From Colletotrichum lupini (lineage: Eukaryota; Ascomycota; Sordariomycetes; Glomerellales; Glomerellaceae), in contig NC_064678.1 of the NCBI RefSeq assembly GCF_023278565.1, positions 4,712,001 through 4,776,000 of the forward strand: DNA of 64,000 bases, written 5' to 3'. The number at the start of each line of letters is the position of its first letter. Positions within the stretch are counted from its first letter, which is position 1. The position numbers and the translations under genes were made by a program. Below the pieces are notes generated by a model. It ran no database searches and was not told where the DNA came from. It was given only the letters and a program-made list of their open reading frames with translations. Below, piece after piece: positions 50,741 to 61,967 of the stretch.

Positions 50741-52659
50741 TTACTTCGAGAGACCGGTGCGGCGGATGGTGCGTCCACGGAGCTGAGCAGGAGGGTGGGC
50801 CGGAGCGTTGTAACGCTTGGTGGGCGGCGAGGCGGGAGGGTTGTAGGTGGCACTACGGCAGAGTGTCAGTTTTCAAGAATTCTGAAAGAGATCGAAACGC
50901 TATTGACGAACAGGAAGGGGAGAAAACTTACCCAGTGTACGTGGGGAAAGGCTCGAGGTTCATGCCAGTCTGGTCAAGCACGTTGGCCGTGTTACCGGCA
51001 GCGTTGCCAGCAGTGGGGATGCCCTGAGCGCGGCAGGCAGCCTTGTGGTCATCAGGGATGGTGAGGTTGCGGAGCCTCTCAGGAGCCTCGATGATGGTAG
51101 CGGTGAGACCCATCTCTACGTGCCACTCAATGTGGCAGTGGAAGAGATAGACGCCAGGGTTCTTGGCCTCGAAGCGCAGAACGGCGTGGGAGTTGCCCAT
51201 GACGGTGACGGTGTCGCGGCGCGGGGGCTTCTGGTTGAGGCGGGCGCGGGCGACGCCGGGCCAGACGCCCGTGCCGGAAGCGGGGCGTCTGACGACCTGG
51301 AAGTGGTGGCCGTGGAGGTGGAAGGGGTGGTTGGCCTCGTTGTTGTTGTTGACGACGATGTCGACGATGTCACCGTAGTTCACGATGAAGGGGTGGACGG
51401 CACCGTAGACGAGGGGGTTGGTGTTGTTCTCGCCGGTGGTGGAAGCCGTGTAGAGGGTGGGCACCTTCTGGTCGACGTAGGGGGTGCCGTTTACGCAAGC
51501 GCGGGGGATGCCGTTCTTGTCGAAGCAGAACGCCCAGTCGTACTGGAAGATCTTGGTGGCGGCAGGGAGGATAGCAACGTCTCCATAGGGCTCGAAGACG
51601 GCATCGTCAGACGGGCGCCATTCCTTGACAACGTCGGTACCGAAGGCCCTGTCAGGGAACATGACCAGTTGTCCGGTGTAGTTGAAGGGCCAGCTCTGAG
51701 CAAAGTCCTTATTGCTGTAGTCGCGATTGATATCGGCGGCGATGAGGAAACCATAGTTGCGGTTATCGCGGTCAATACACTTGATGAGAACATCATAACG
51801 CTGAGCGGGAGCAATGCGCAGCATGTATGAGGTCTTCTGCTTGATGTAGGCAGCATCGGACATAATGACGTTCATGTCGTGAGAGTCGAAGTGAATCATG
51901 AAGGAAGCAAAGGCGGCGAAGTTGATCATGCGGATGCGGTAGGTCTTTCCCTTCTCGAACTTGAACTTGGCGCCGAGTCCATCGTTGACGACCATGTTGT
52001 CAGGGATAGGGGGCGCGAAGCGAGTGTTGGACGGAAGCAGCATGTTCTGTACTAGAGGAATGGTCTCCGAGTTGTACCTGCATCGAATTAGTCTAGAAGT
52101 CTCACTCGCATTCTCATGCAGCACTTACCAGTCTGAAACAGACAGGATGTACTCCTCGTCGTATTGCCCAGCATAGGGGTCCGCCGGGTCGTGAATAATC
52201 AGGGGACCACGCATGCCGTCGGGATACTGGCCCATGTTGTGGGAGTGCCACCAGTATGTACCGCCCGTATCAGCCTATATGATTTGGTTAGCTACGCTCT
52301 AAGGACCAGATCTTCGTGTTGATTTGACTTACAGTGAACGAGTACGTCATGGTCATATCCGGAGGGAGAGGGCATTGAGTAACCATGCTGGGGCCGTCCA
52401 TCCAGTTGGTGCTGACTTGGTCGATGCCATGAAAGTGAATACCGGTGGTCTGGTTGCCAAGTTTGTTGGTAAGGTGAACAACGACGGTGTCTCCCACAGT
52501 GGCCTCGATCTTGGGGCAAGGCCATTGGCCATTGATACCAATGACAGCCCTTGAGACATTGAGAGGGGCAGCGTTGACCCAAGTGGCCTCCCAGTTGTAG
52601 GTCACAGTCGCGGCAAGGGCAGTGTTGGCCCAAGCCAAGGCGAAGAGAGACCGCAACAT
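50741..52659 (-). CDS. Secreted multicopper oxidase (Abr2-like laccase), 576 aa, four exons
   Basis: Copper oxidase that takes single electrons from phenols and reduces oxygen to water; in pigment clusters it polymerises the naphthol in the cell wall. Exons: 52333-52659, 52129-52274, 50932-52077, 50741-50852; introns of 58, 50 and 79 nt. The spliced length is 577 codons including the stop. Residues 1-16 form a signal peptide (cleavage near TALA/ATV). The four copper motifs are present: HFHG (His75, His77), WWHSH (His119, His121), HPFHLHG (from His408) and [12 protein letters not shown] (from His471, with Cys472). Segments such as [12 protein letters not shown] and [16 protein letters not shown] match the Abr2 branch of ascomycete oxidases. 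The last exon adds a proline-rich, basic tail of about 37 residues ending TIRRTGLSK. The frame extends three codons upstream only to a GTG, so the ATG at 52659 is chosen. Confidence 0.93.
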
Positions 52660-52838
52660 ATTGGGCACTCAAGACTAGACAGACCTGGTCTAGCGAGTGA
52701 AAATTAAGTAATTATGGTTACTCTTCCGGCGAACGAGTGGAGGAAGGAAGTACGAATGCAGGGGGAAAGAAGGGAAGGGAAAGGCGCGAGTGAAGAGTAA
52801 GATCTCGTATCATAATCCGAAGAGGGAGAGCAAGAGAA

Positions 52839-52844
52839 CTTATA
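52839..52844 (-). promoter_or_regulatory. Probable TATA box of the laccase gene
   Basis: On the - strand the sequence reads TATAAG about 180 bases before the laccase ATG. A C/T-rich tract lies between it and the start codon, as at the reductase and synthase genes. Confidence 0.45.
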
Positions 52845-53572
52845 CAGGCTGAATGACACGAGGAGGATTTGGATGGCCAGAGCGTGGGAAGGGTGGAATC
52901 TGGACGCTGCAGCCTTCTCTTGGACTGGCCGGCCCCGGCTGCTTGGTAGAGGTGATGTTCTGACATGGTGCCGGGCTTGGGTTTGCCAAAAGTCGATCGA
53001 TGCTCGGTCGACGCGAGACGGGCCACCGGAGCAGAACGGCGGCCTGGATGACATATGGCGTTGTGCTGACTGCTTGCACATGGCATGTATTGGAGTCGGG
53101 CATGGCCAGGCGTATAAGCCACAGCTTGGGACTAGCTCGATGCATGATCGGATGTCCGTTAGATGCAGCGAGCTAGGGGAGGGGGACGAGACCCTGTCAA
53201 GGCTATCTAGGATGGTTCGTATGATCAACTCGTGGGCAGGTGGGCACGAGAGAGCACGGTATGGCAGGTCCTCAGACGAATGAGTGTCGGGACAACAGTC
53301 AATATCCATGACTAGGGCCGGTGACTATCTACTCGGGGCTCTTGAGACACCGGCAACACGGCCGTGTATTCCTGAGCACTTGAAAGAAGAAATTCGTGAG
53401 CTGTACGCGAGGGAAAGAAGTGCATGAGCAATCTAAGGTTACACCTCTCACAAGAAAGCAAGGGGGTCATCAGACGTGCTCAATATGCGGTTGACCAAAG
53501 CCCTGGTGCCATCCGGGGTGCGCTAGCTAAGCAGAAGAGTTGATGAGAATAGTTGACAATCACTGGATATGT

Positions 53573-54139
53573 CTACAATTGGGTGGTGATTATACGCCAC
53601 CATGCAAGAAGGGCTTTCTGCAGGGTAAGGAAATGAACCGGGGAGGCTACAAGGAACACAGCAGGAAGTGCTGGCGCGAATCCCTGGTCATGAAGAGACA
53701 AAACCTCATAAGAGATCTTTAAACAGCGACTTGATAGGCAATCCGTCGAGGCTGAACTTGCAGGCCACAACAGTTTGACTCGGGCGCCTTGCGAGAACGA
53801 GAGTTCCGGCCCATGTCGAAGGAAGCGTAAGACGGTTCTTCGGCAAGCAGACCACTCTCTGCGCAGGAGCAAGCTACCACCCACTTTCAAGAGTCAGTGT
53901 TCGAGTTGTGGGTGTAGGGGGAAAGCGCGAGGTTGCGAGTCTAGTTCGGCCGAAGCGCTCAGGTACATGCCGACGTCATGGCGGTAGACTTTACCCTCTC
54001 GAGGTTGGGCCGTCGTTTTGTGCGAATCTAGAGCCGAGGAAAGGAACGCTCTGGTGAGATGGGATGGTCGCTGGATTCCGTCCGCCGGATTTTTCGTCCC
54101 AAGAAGCCCGCGAACGCGGGCAATGTGCAGTTCCGTCAT
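53573..54139 (-). pseudogene. 189-codon frame with one internal TGA, unknown function
   Basis: An ATG at 54139 opens a frame of 81 codons with C-ending codon preference, stopped by TGA at 53894-53896. Exactly the same frame then continues for another 106 codons to a TAG at 53573-53575. No intron consensus removes the TGA. It may be a gene disabled by one substitution (CGA or TGG to TGA), or two chance frames in register. The product has no recognised domain. Confidence 0.22.
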
Positions 54140-57100
54140 CTCGGCAACAAACAGACGTTGGATGAGAAGTGAATCAAGAATTTGCTACCAGTATCCTAAA
54201 CCTCTTTGCGGTGGCGTCGAAGAGTGTGGATTACCTCAACGTGTGTGGATCTGTCTCGTGGGAGAGCCAAGATTGGGGTTGTTGAACCAGGTGAACCAGG
54301 TCTTGGTGTTAGGCCCAAAAAAGTCCATTTGTGCTGCCGTTATGGTCAAGAATTGGGTTCCAAGTGCCTTCCGGTGACCACTTGACTTTCAATTCGGAAA
54401 CTTTTGGGCCTTGCCGTGTACGACAAGGCTTCTGTGCTGCGGTGAAAGGTACGACCATTTGAGAGTGTACGCCACACGGGTGTGCCTGTGTATGGGTATT
54501 GTCTGATTCCCGTCCCTCTCTGTGGATGGTCAGGATACATACACCGGCCGCTGTAGTGGCATCGCGGTCTGCAAGAAACGTGTCAGGCCAATGATGAGCT
54601 GGCGCTAAGGAACAAAGAAGAGAGACCGCCGGCCGGGATTATCGTTGGCTGAATCAGACTAGACAGACGACCTCGCGAGTACCGCACTGGCATGTTGAAA
54701 CCCGTAGATTTCTGATTCAGCTGGGGCGAAAGTTGGTTATGGGCGCAGCAGAGCCAAGCTGCCAACATGGCAGGGCAGGGAATATGCACAAGCCAGCTGT
54801 AGTCATACTGCCTTGCCTTGCTGGCGTTGGCCCATGCGCATGTAAGCAGTGCGTTGTCGGGATCGTGCGAGTAAGCGTGTATGGATGAAGACATTGTCAA
54901 CTTGGAAGCGTCCGAGTAAGGTGAAAGTTGTTGTTGTTGGAGGAAACGTTCTAGGCAATGGGACGGATGACGGTACGTATCGGAGGATATGCTTATGCCT
55001 GAGACTCTTAGTTCATTCCCACAGTTCCATTGAGTAAGATACTTACTTACCTTACCACGGTACTGAAGGCAGCATCCCATACATCCGTAGACTAAGGCAG
55101 TCGGTAGGTAGCTCAGTACTCCGTACCTTACCTTACGTGGAGATGGTTGAGAAGGAGGAGAGCCAAGTGCCCTGAGATGGGAAATTTCCTCCCGCATTAG
55201 CGCTGGCGGGATCGTATTCCCCTCCAACCTGAGGGCCCCTCTTCTCCCGTTTCCCCGTTCCCCTTTCCCACCCTCAAAATAGAAAAGAGCATTGGGAAGC
55301 AGCTTGCAGCTGCACTTACCGTCGGTCCAAGAGGCTTGGTCCTTCTTGGACCGGTGCGCCTTACCTTAGTTGCAGTAGCATCAGATTCACCTTCCAGTCC
55401 GTTTGTCCTTATCGTCCCACTACACTTACGCCAAAACGGCGGCCAGGGGACTGCAACCAAGCTTCAACTACGAAAACCGTCGTGATCAGGCCGGCAACAC
55501 AGGGATTGTATCCGTACGAGTACCTAGTCGGGGATCAACAGATCAGTGATCGACCACGGCACCATTAACCGACTTGTTGCCAGCCGAAGATCCTAGTGGG
55601 TTCTATCCGTTCACGAAACCTACCTTGACCGGCACCATCTTACTATTGGGCCGGCTTTCAAGGTTGCCCTCTTTGAGTCCGAGTCCGAGACCTTCGTCGC
55701 CTATAGCTTACATCACCACTTTGTCTGTTCGTGTCACTGACCTCTTCTACTTTATTTTCAGAAGTAGTACCTGTATCCGTTTCGAACAGAAAACACTGAG
55801 TTTCCGGCCCGCCCAGTCCGTTCATTGCGACCCCCTTCGAAGACCGTGGACCGCTTCTTTGGCTCTGTAATGGCGACTAGATTCACCTGATCAGAAGTTT
55901 CAACCTTTATGAACAATCGGTTTGACAGGAATGACAAGGCCACGGACTTCATCCGCGTCTGGCACACTTTGCGGGTTTGATGATCTCTGAATATCACGCA
56001 ATAGAAACGCCGACGTCACCTAAAGTGTCCATGCCTCCCATGTGGCCATGTCCAGTTCATGGCACTGCATACAGTTCACGAGTGAGACCAGCAGTTTCTC
56101 TGCCGTCTGCAATCGCAAAGTCGGTCTCCTCAGTACTCGACATTCACTTCTTGTCGTTGTGGAGTGCGATCATCCACCTCACCGAACACGACCATCCGTA
56201 CAGTCTAACAGAACGGCGCCCTGGCTTTTCAGGTGGCCCGTAAGCCACACCATCCAAGGGCTAAGGCGAGATGCGACCACCACTTCGGCACCTGCAGCAC
56301 TATTACTTGGATGCCGTTGCAACAACCCCCGGCATCCTTGACCCAGATCGACCATCCATCTGATTGCCCGCTAATTAAATGCGACATGCCTTGTCATGAC
56401 ATGGCCCTAACTAGCACGTAAACAAGAGCTCCGGGCCCCCGGCTTGTCAAGCATGCCCTGGACTAACAGCCTAGTGGCACTTCTCCCTTCGCTTGATGGC
56501 CCACTCACCACTATTCAACTCCCCTGACATCCGCCCGAGAATGGCTACTCGTTTGACAGCATACAATTTTGTCACTCGCCAGCCTGGTCCGAACAGCGCG
56601 TTTAGAGGTTTCCGTCCATCCAAGACACATCCGCCCGTGGATTCCGCTTGATCGGCTGGCCAAAATCGCGCTGCCGAAGCTTCTCAACGGCACGGGCCAG
56701 TACCGCGGCGTCTGTCTACAGTTCTGCGTTACACATGCTGGTTGAGGTACCTCCGCCACCATTACATGGAGAAAAGTGTTGGCTTGAGCCAGACCTTGCG
56801 AGCCTCTTTTACTTCATGCAGGTAAGAAAAGATCCCTCGGAGAACACGTCAAACCTGCTTTGGGGCCTCGAGAATCCTGCACATTGGAGCAGCCTAAGCA
56901 AAGCTGAGCTGGATGAATTGGGAAAACGCTTGATTACCCCAGGCCTTACTCAACAGCTGAGCCACTTAGCAGAGGGATTCTACACACGCATATGCACGGA
57001 TCATAGAAGACCAAATGTCTCTCTCTTTGATGATTCTCTTTGTTTCTGCAATCCTCGCTGCCCATATTTCCGTCTAGCTCGTCGCTGCCTCTCGCTTCGA

Positions 57101-57408
57101 CCGGACCGTCCTAGCTCGTTGTATACCCTGTCGCCAGCCTGAGCTGTGTTTCTTCTTCCTGCTAACTAAGCTTCAACGGCTGGTGTCACTCAACTACATT
57201 ATTAACGAAATCTTTCAAGTCATCTCAGACGGAGCATGAAGTACCTCAGTGAGCCCAGCTCTACTACTTTGGTGCAACAAAGCTGGCGTCCTCACAGCAA
57301 AAAGTTTTCAAAGTTTCCCCAACACCGCTGGCCCAGAGCCTCAGTATCTCATCCAAGTCCAGTAATGAGTTTAAGTGATACTCGTGTTGTACAACCCATG
57401 TTGGTGGC

Positions 57409-57850
57409 TCAAGTTACTCGATGCCAGGCGCCCAAGAAATACTGCATTTCAATGCAGCTAGCGAAGTTGTGCATTCCAACAGAGACAATCATCTTGTTTG
57501 ACGGCTTACGGCTAATCAGCAATCGACGCTGAACATTAATACTAGTGGAGGCGTCAACATCCAGAAATACGGTCAGCTTGATGCTCCCCCTGGACACCGC
57601 CTATTTTGAGTGCCGAGCCCGACATATCCAGCTTCCTGACGACCCTGGCGAAGTTACCTAAAGGCTCCTCTTTCAAGGCAACAACATCTTGTGGAAAGTA
57701 CCCAGACGCAGATGCAACGCAGAGGCTGATGCACACCTCAGCATCGTGCATGCGCCCTAGACGGAAATATTGCTGAGCGCGCCGCCTAGCGGCCAAGCCT
57801 TGCCTCGTGAGTGGATGGATGGGGAGCATCCCGCCCCTAGCGTCTATCAT
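57409..57850 (-). pseudogene. Two overlapping frames, possible frameshifted relic
   Basis: An ATG at 57850 opens a 98-codon frame. Within its last 15 codons a second - strand frame becomes open and runs on to 57409 with protein-like composition (for example SIKLTVFLDVDASTSINV). Joining the two needs a one-base shift at about 57590-57600 or an unseen short intron. No family is recognised; a chance overlap is quite possible. Confidence 0.2.
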
Positions 57851-58938
57851 TCACCGAACCTTGCAGGAACCCCTGGTCCACGTCCTCACCACTGTGGCTG
57901 ACGACAAAGAGAAGTTGGTCCATTCAACACTCAGCTTACTTGGATTGCCTGTTGCTTATCGATGCCATACCACAGCGGGGAGAGCGTCCAGCTGACGGCC
58001 TCATCGCTTAACGGCCCTGGGGTTGCAGGGCATTGGTTGACGCAGCCAAAGGATGATGGCCAATACCTATGGATCGGAGGGCTGGCTGACAATTCTCAAG
58101 GTGCTACGTCGAAACAATGAGACTGCTGACCACCAGTGGCGCCTAGTGTCTTGGATCAATATGGAAAATTGTCGCCTGATTCAGTCGATCACCCGACCTC
58201 TGAGCGGCGCTTCTTGGAGTCTCCGCGCCGATGAGCAACCTCCGACCGGATCGCCGACTTCATGACCCGTAAATGTGGGGATATCGGGGCAACCGCCGGA
58301 GGACCCGCTCTCAGGTCCGAGTCCTCGATGGTTCGGTGTTTAACAATTGAATGTTGAGAAAGCCCGAGAGCCCTGCAGTGCTTTCAACTAAGGCATCATT
58401 TGGTAAGTCATTCGCGACACGGCAATACGGCACTTTTAGGACTCCGATTTCCCGCTTCCAGGGCCCGAATTTTCCATCCGAAAACTTGATCACCGCAAGG
58501 GACTCTCCACGGCTCCGTGCTCCTTAACCAAGGTAACCAGTCCGGCGGGATACGTGTGGACAGTACTTACCTCAATTGTCTGCAGACAATGATGTTGGCT
58601 GCTGTCAACATCCCCAAGGCATTTCGACCGTTGCTCTGACACCCGGCAAACCACGAGGCTGGGCCTCCTCGGCGCGCTTTGATCACAACACACACTCTGT
58701 GCTTCAACAGCCTAGTCTGCTTTTTCGACACTAAACCACCCCGCAAAGTCAGGTTTCCCGAATCATCTGAAACCGATTCCTTCCAGCGTTCGCTCGGTCA
58801 CTAGCTTGCGTAACACGATGTCTGGTCCCCACCGCCGCTGCCCTTGCTTCTGCCCTGTTCACTTTGATGTCTCTTGGAAAATCGTATGTTTTCTCTTATT
58901 CGATACTGAATAAAAGCCGGTCCACGGTGACGGGATCT

Positions 58939-58957
58939 CGTCGTCGCCGCGACGACG
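58939..58957. repeat. Perfect inverted repeat, 9-bp arms, 1-bp spacer
   Basis: CGTCGTCGC and GCGACGACG flank a single C. The palindrome is entirely C/G-rich and can form a cruciform or a strong RNA hairpin, but no T-run follows it and no gene ends next to it. Its role is unknown. Confidence 0.85.
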
Positions 58958-61528
58958 GATCACGGGATGACTCGGTGGTGGCGCCGAGACCTATGGTGGA
59001 AGGTCGATGAGCGGGCGAACATGCGGGCGGCCCAGCCCCCACCCCCCGCCCCGAACACGAGGTCTTGGTTGACCGTGCTTCAGAAGAGAACTTCCATTCT
59101 TTCCCTTTTTGTAAAGTAAGGTGTCCCAGGAGGCTAGTCACGGTGGACAGCCACATGGTCTCGATTAGGGTGCAGCTGGAATCCTTGATGCGAACCTCGA
59201 AGTTGCGAGGAGAATTAACCCAGAGATAACAACTCAGGTGCCTCCGCGGGAACTAAATTGAATTGACAATCAGCTCTCTGAAAGCAAGCATGAGAACACT
59301 GAAATCTAAGGAGTCTCTGCCAAAATGAAGCCTCCGTAGTTCAGACTCGAGAAGCTGGTAGGTCAATCTGCCCAGTATTAAAGCCCACGTAGATTCTTGC
59401 ATTTTGATATTCTACCAAGGCAGACTTCGATTTGTATTGACGCCCTTCTGATTTTCCCGCTACTCATTGAGATTAATTTTTCGAAGCAATGCGCAAATTA
59501 TTCTCAGTCCCTCACAATATCTTCCACAGTTCATTCGTCAAGAACTCAAACCCCTGCCGGAGACATGTTAATCCTGGGTAGGATGTGAACCAAGGCGAGG
59601 CAAAGAAAGTTCCTAACTCTCACAACTTGATTACAGAATGGAACACCCATTCTTCACATTGGGTTTGTATCCCATTGACAACTGGCAGCATGTGAAGAGT
59701 AGAACACCTCAATCTCAGCCTCGGGTATACAGACATCTCATCCGGCGAAAGCGATGAATCGCAACCCTATCATCTGAACTTCTTCCACAATTCGCTAGAT
59801 TACTTCCAAATCACTTCTGTTGGAAAGGTCTCAGAATCCTATTAACTCTAAATATGGGAGAAGGTGAGGGGTGACCTTGCCTCAGAGGCTTGCACTTAAA
59901 GAGCCCAAGCGTTTCTCTCTTTCGTCTCAATTTTGATCTTGATCGCGACGTGTCGTCTCCCCGACGGAGCTCCGTTGTTCAAAAACCTCATCGGTCAGAT
60001 TTGATGCTAGCTTGGTAGTACTTGAGTCGGGTTTTGGAATGAGTTTAAGAGCTTTGGGTGGTATTTGCCTTGATATGGTGATGAGGGGGCCGCGGTCGAA
60101 TTGTTTGTTCGGCCTCTTCTTGACCCCATTTCATGAGTGTGAACTCCTCCTGCCCCGATCGAATGGCCCTGCCTTGTCATCTAATCAGAGATTTGGATTG
60201 AGAGAATCGACTCGACGATAGGGTGACGATGAGATAGTACGGCAGAGCCAATGGGATGAAGGAGGTTTGCCGTTGAATATCACGTTAGATCAAGACCTTT
60301 GGCAAATTCAATACGAGCACTAGGGATTTCCTTTTTATGTTGTTCTCAAGGAGTGCGTCCCAACTGGCAAGTAATGAGCACAACTTTTGACGATCGAGTA
60401 AGTTGGTTGTACGAAAGATTGCCACGGCCAGCTGTCCCGTCATTACCTAGAGTAGGAGGGATCAGTTTTTTGGTACCTCTGAATTCATATGCTTAGGTCC
60501 GGGAGTTGAGCGACAGCGATGAGAAAGAAAGAAAGTGAATTCAGCTAGGAGAAGAGACCATTAATTGCCCGGAGGATCATAACGAGTTCTTCGCAGTTTC
60601 AAAAACATTAATCAAAAACGTAAAATTTGGTTCAGGTTGTTACTTGCCCGATTTCGAGTAGTCACGTTGCCAGTCTATCGACGTAAGCTGCATGTGCTGT
60701 GACTCGACTCCCCATCGAGATGCAAGATGGAAACCAAAATCGAGATGCTCCCCGACGAGAACGTAAGCCTGAACGAGAAAAAGAACAATGGCGATTCCCC
60801 GTCGAGGAGTCTTTATTTTGCCCTGTATGACCTATTTTTGTGTTGTCGTAAAGAGAGAGTGGTGGTGATTAGTTTTGGGTGGTTGTGGTGTGAGTTATGA
60901 GTTGTCGACGCCGGTGTCGCGACGTGCGGCACAGGTCTCGCTAAATGAAACATAAGAAGGCGCACCGGGTTTGAAAGTACCCCAATGTCTCTTTAGAAGT
61001 TTCTAGCTCTTTCCTTGCTTTCGAAATCTTGGTTGACCTGCATGGTATTCTCTGGGGTATAGGTGTCGGTTTCTCGGCTGTGAAGGGCGGCAGGTATTAG
61101 AAGAGGAGGTGGAAGTTGACCTTGTATGACACGGTGCGTCATTTTCAGTCATATCAGCAGTGAAGGCTGATCAACGACACTCTGCGGCCGAATAGAACCT
61201 TGTCGCCGGGATGCCGTTGAACTGGTGCATGGTAAAGCCCGTAAGAGCAGGACAATTCTGGGATGCATTCATCGGCTTGCTTATCCAATTTAGAGAATCC
61301 AGGTGACTTTCTCCGTAGCTTCACGTAAGGAGGCCTCAGAGTCATGAGCGTTGCGCACTTGAAGAACGTCGCGGCAAGAATGCATGCGTACGGCATGGGG
61401 ACTTCGTGATGATTGTCGATTCACGCAGCCGGCTCTGAATCATGCTTCCAAAACAAGTGTGATTCGTTTTATTGAGAAAAAGATACGCTATGGGTATCAG
61501 GGTAAACTGCGCTCCGATTGTCTCTCTC

Positions 61529-61967
61529 CTAACAATAGCAATCGCAGTCGGCGCCGTTCGCCATCCATCTTCCACTAGCCGTGCGACACTACGTTCAACG
61601 TCAGAAGAATGCTCTGTAAACCACACACAACCCAGGACAGAGTCATTTTTGTAAGGAGGAATTTGGCGCAAGAACTTACCTTGTTGCTGCACAACTTGTA
61701 GCAGCCATCCTGATCCGTGGGACTGCAGTTCGACACCCACTAACATCGCCCATTAGCATCAAATGATTCGCGCGCACACGAGACAGAAGGCTAGATGGGC
61801 CTTGCCCGGAGAGAAGTCTTGCTAAGGCAGGACAGTTGCCTCGAGGTCACTTGGATCGGAAAACTCACGTTCTTGTCAAACGCTGTGCCGCACTTCTGGA
61901 GACGCAAGATGGCGTTGACGCCGCAGAGCTGCATCGCAGCGAGAAGGAATACGAGGAAGAAACGCAT
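61529..61967 (-). CDS. Small secreted cysteine-rich (defensin-like) peptide, 72 aa, three exons
   Basis: Exons: 61869-61967, 61680-61739, 61529-61588; introns of 129 nt (GTGAGT donor, TGCTAATG branch-like site, TTAG end) and 91 nt (GTAAGT donor, GTAG end). Both introns fall between codons, so the frame is continuous and totals 73 codons including TAG. Residues 1-19 are a clean signal peptide (MRFFLVFLLAA, then cleavage after GVNA). The mature 53 residues contain eight cysteines (26, 38, 46, 50, 54, 68, 70, 72). The Cys46-x3-Cys50 and Cys68-x-Cys70 pairs match the core of the CS-alpha-beta fold of defensins and related peptides. Such secreted fungal peptides act as antimicrobials or as host-interaction proteins; neither role can be decided here. 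It has no dibasic processing site. A TATA-like element lies near 62090, about 125 bases upstream. Splicing is by eye. Confidence 0.6.

Larger units (their letters stand above)
52850..61528. other. 8.7-kb spacer right of the laccase, decayed-looking frames
   Basis: No recognisable family. Candidate relics: an ATG-started - frame at 54583-55197 (204 codons, whose first third runs through TACCTTACC-type motifs), a + frame from 56735 to 57142 (135 codons), and the two interrupted frames listed separately. TACCT/AGGTA clusters sit at about 55.03-55.14 and 55.34-55.40 kb. About 59.2-61.1 kb is A/T-richer with nothing recognisable. I found no tRNA. Confidence 0.35.

Noticed and set aside
51045..51830. 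A 261-codon + strand frame opposite the laccase
   Set aside because: Val/Asp/Gly-rich shadow of the laccase codons; the - strand carries all four copper motifs.
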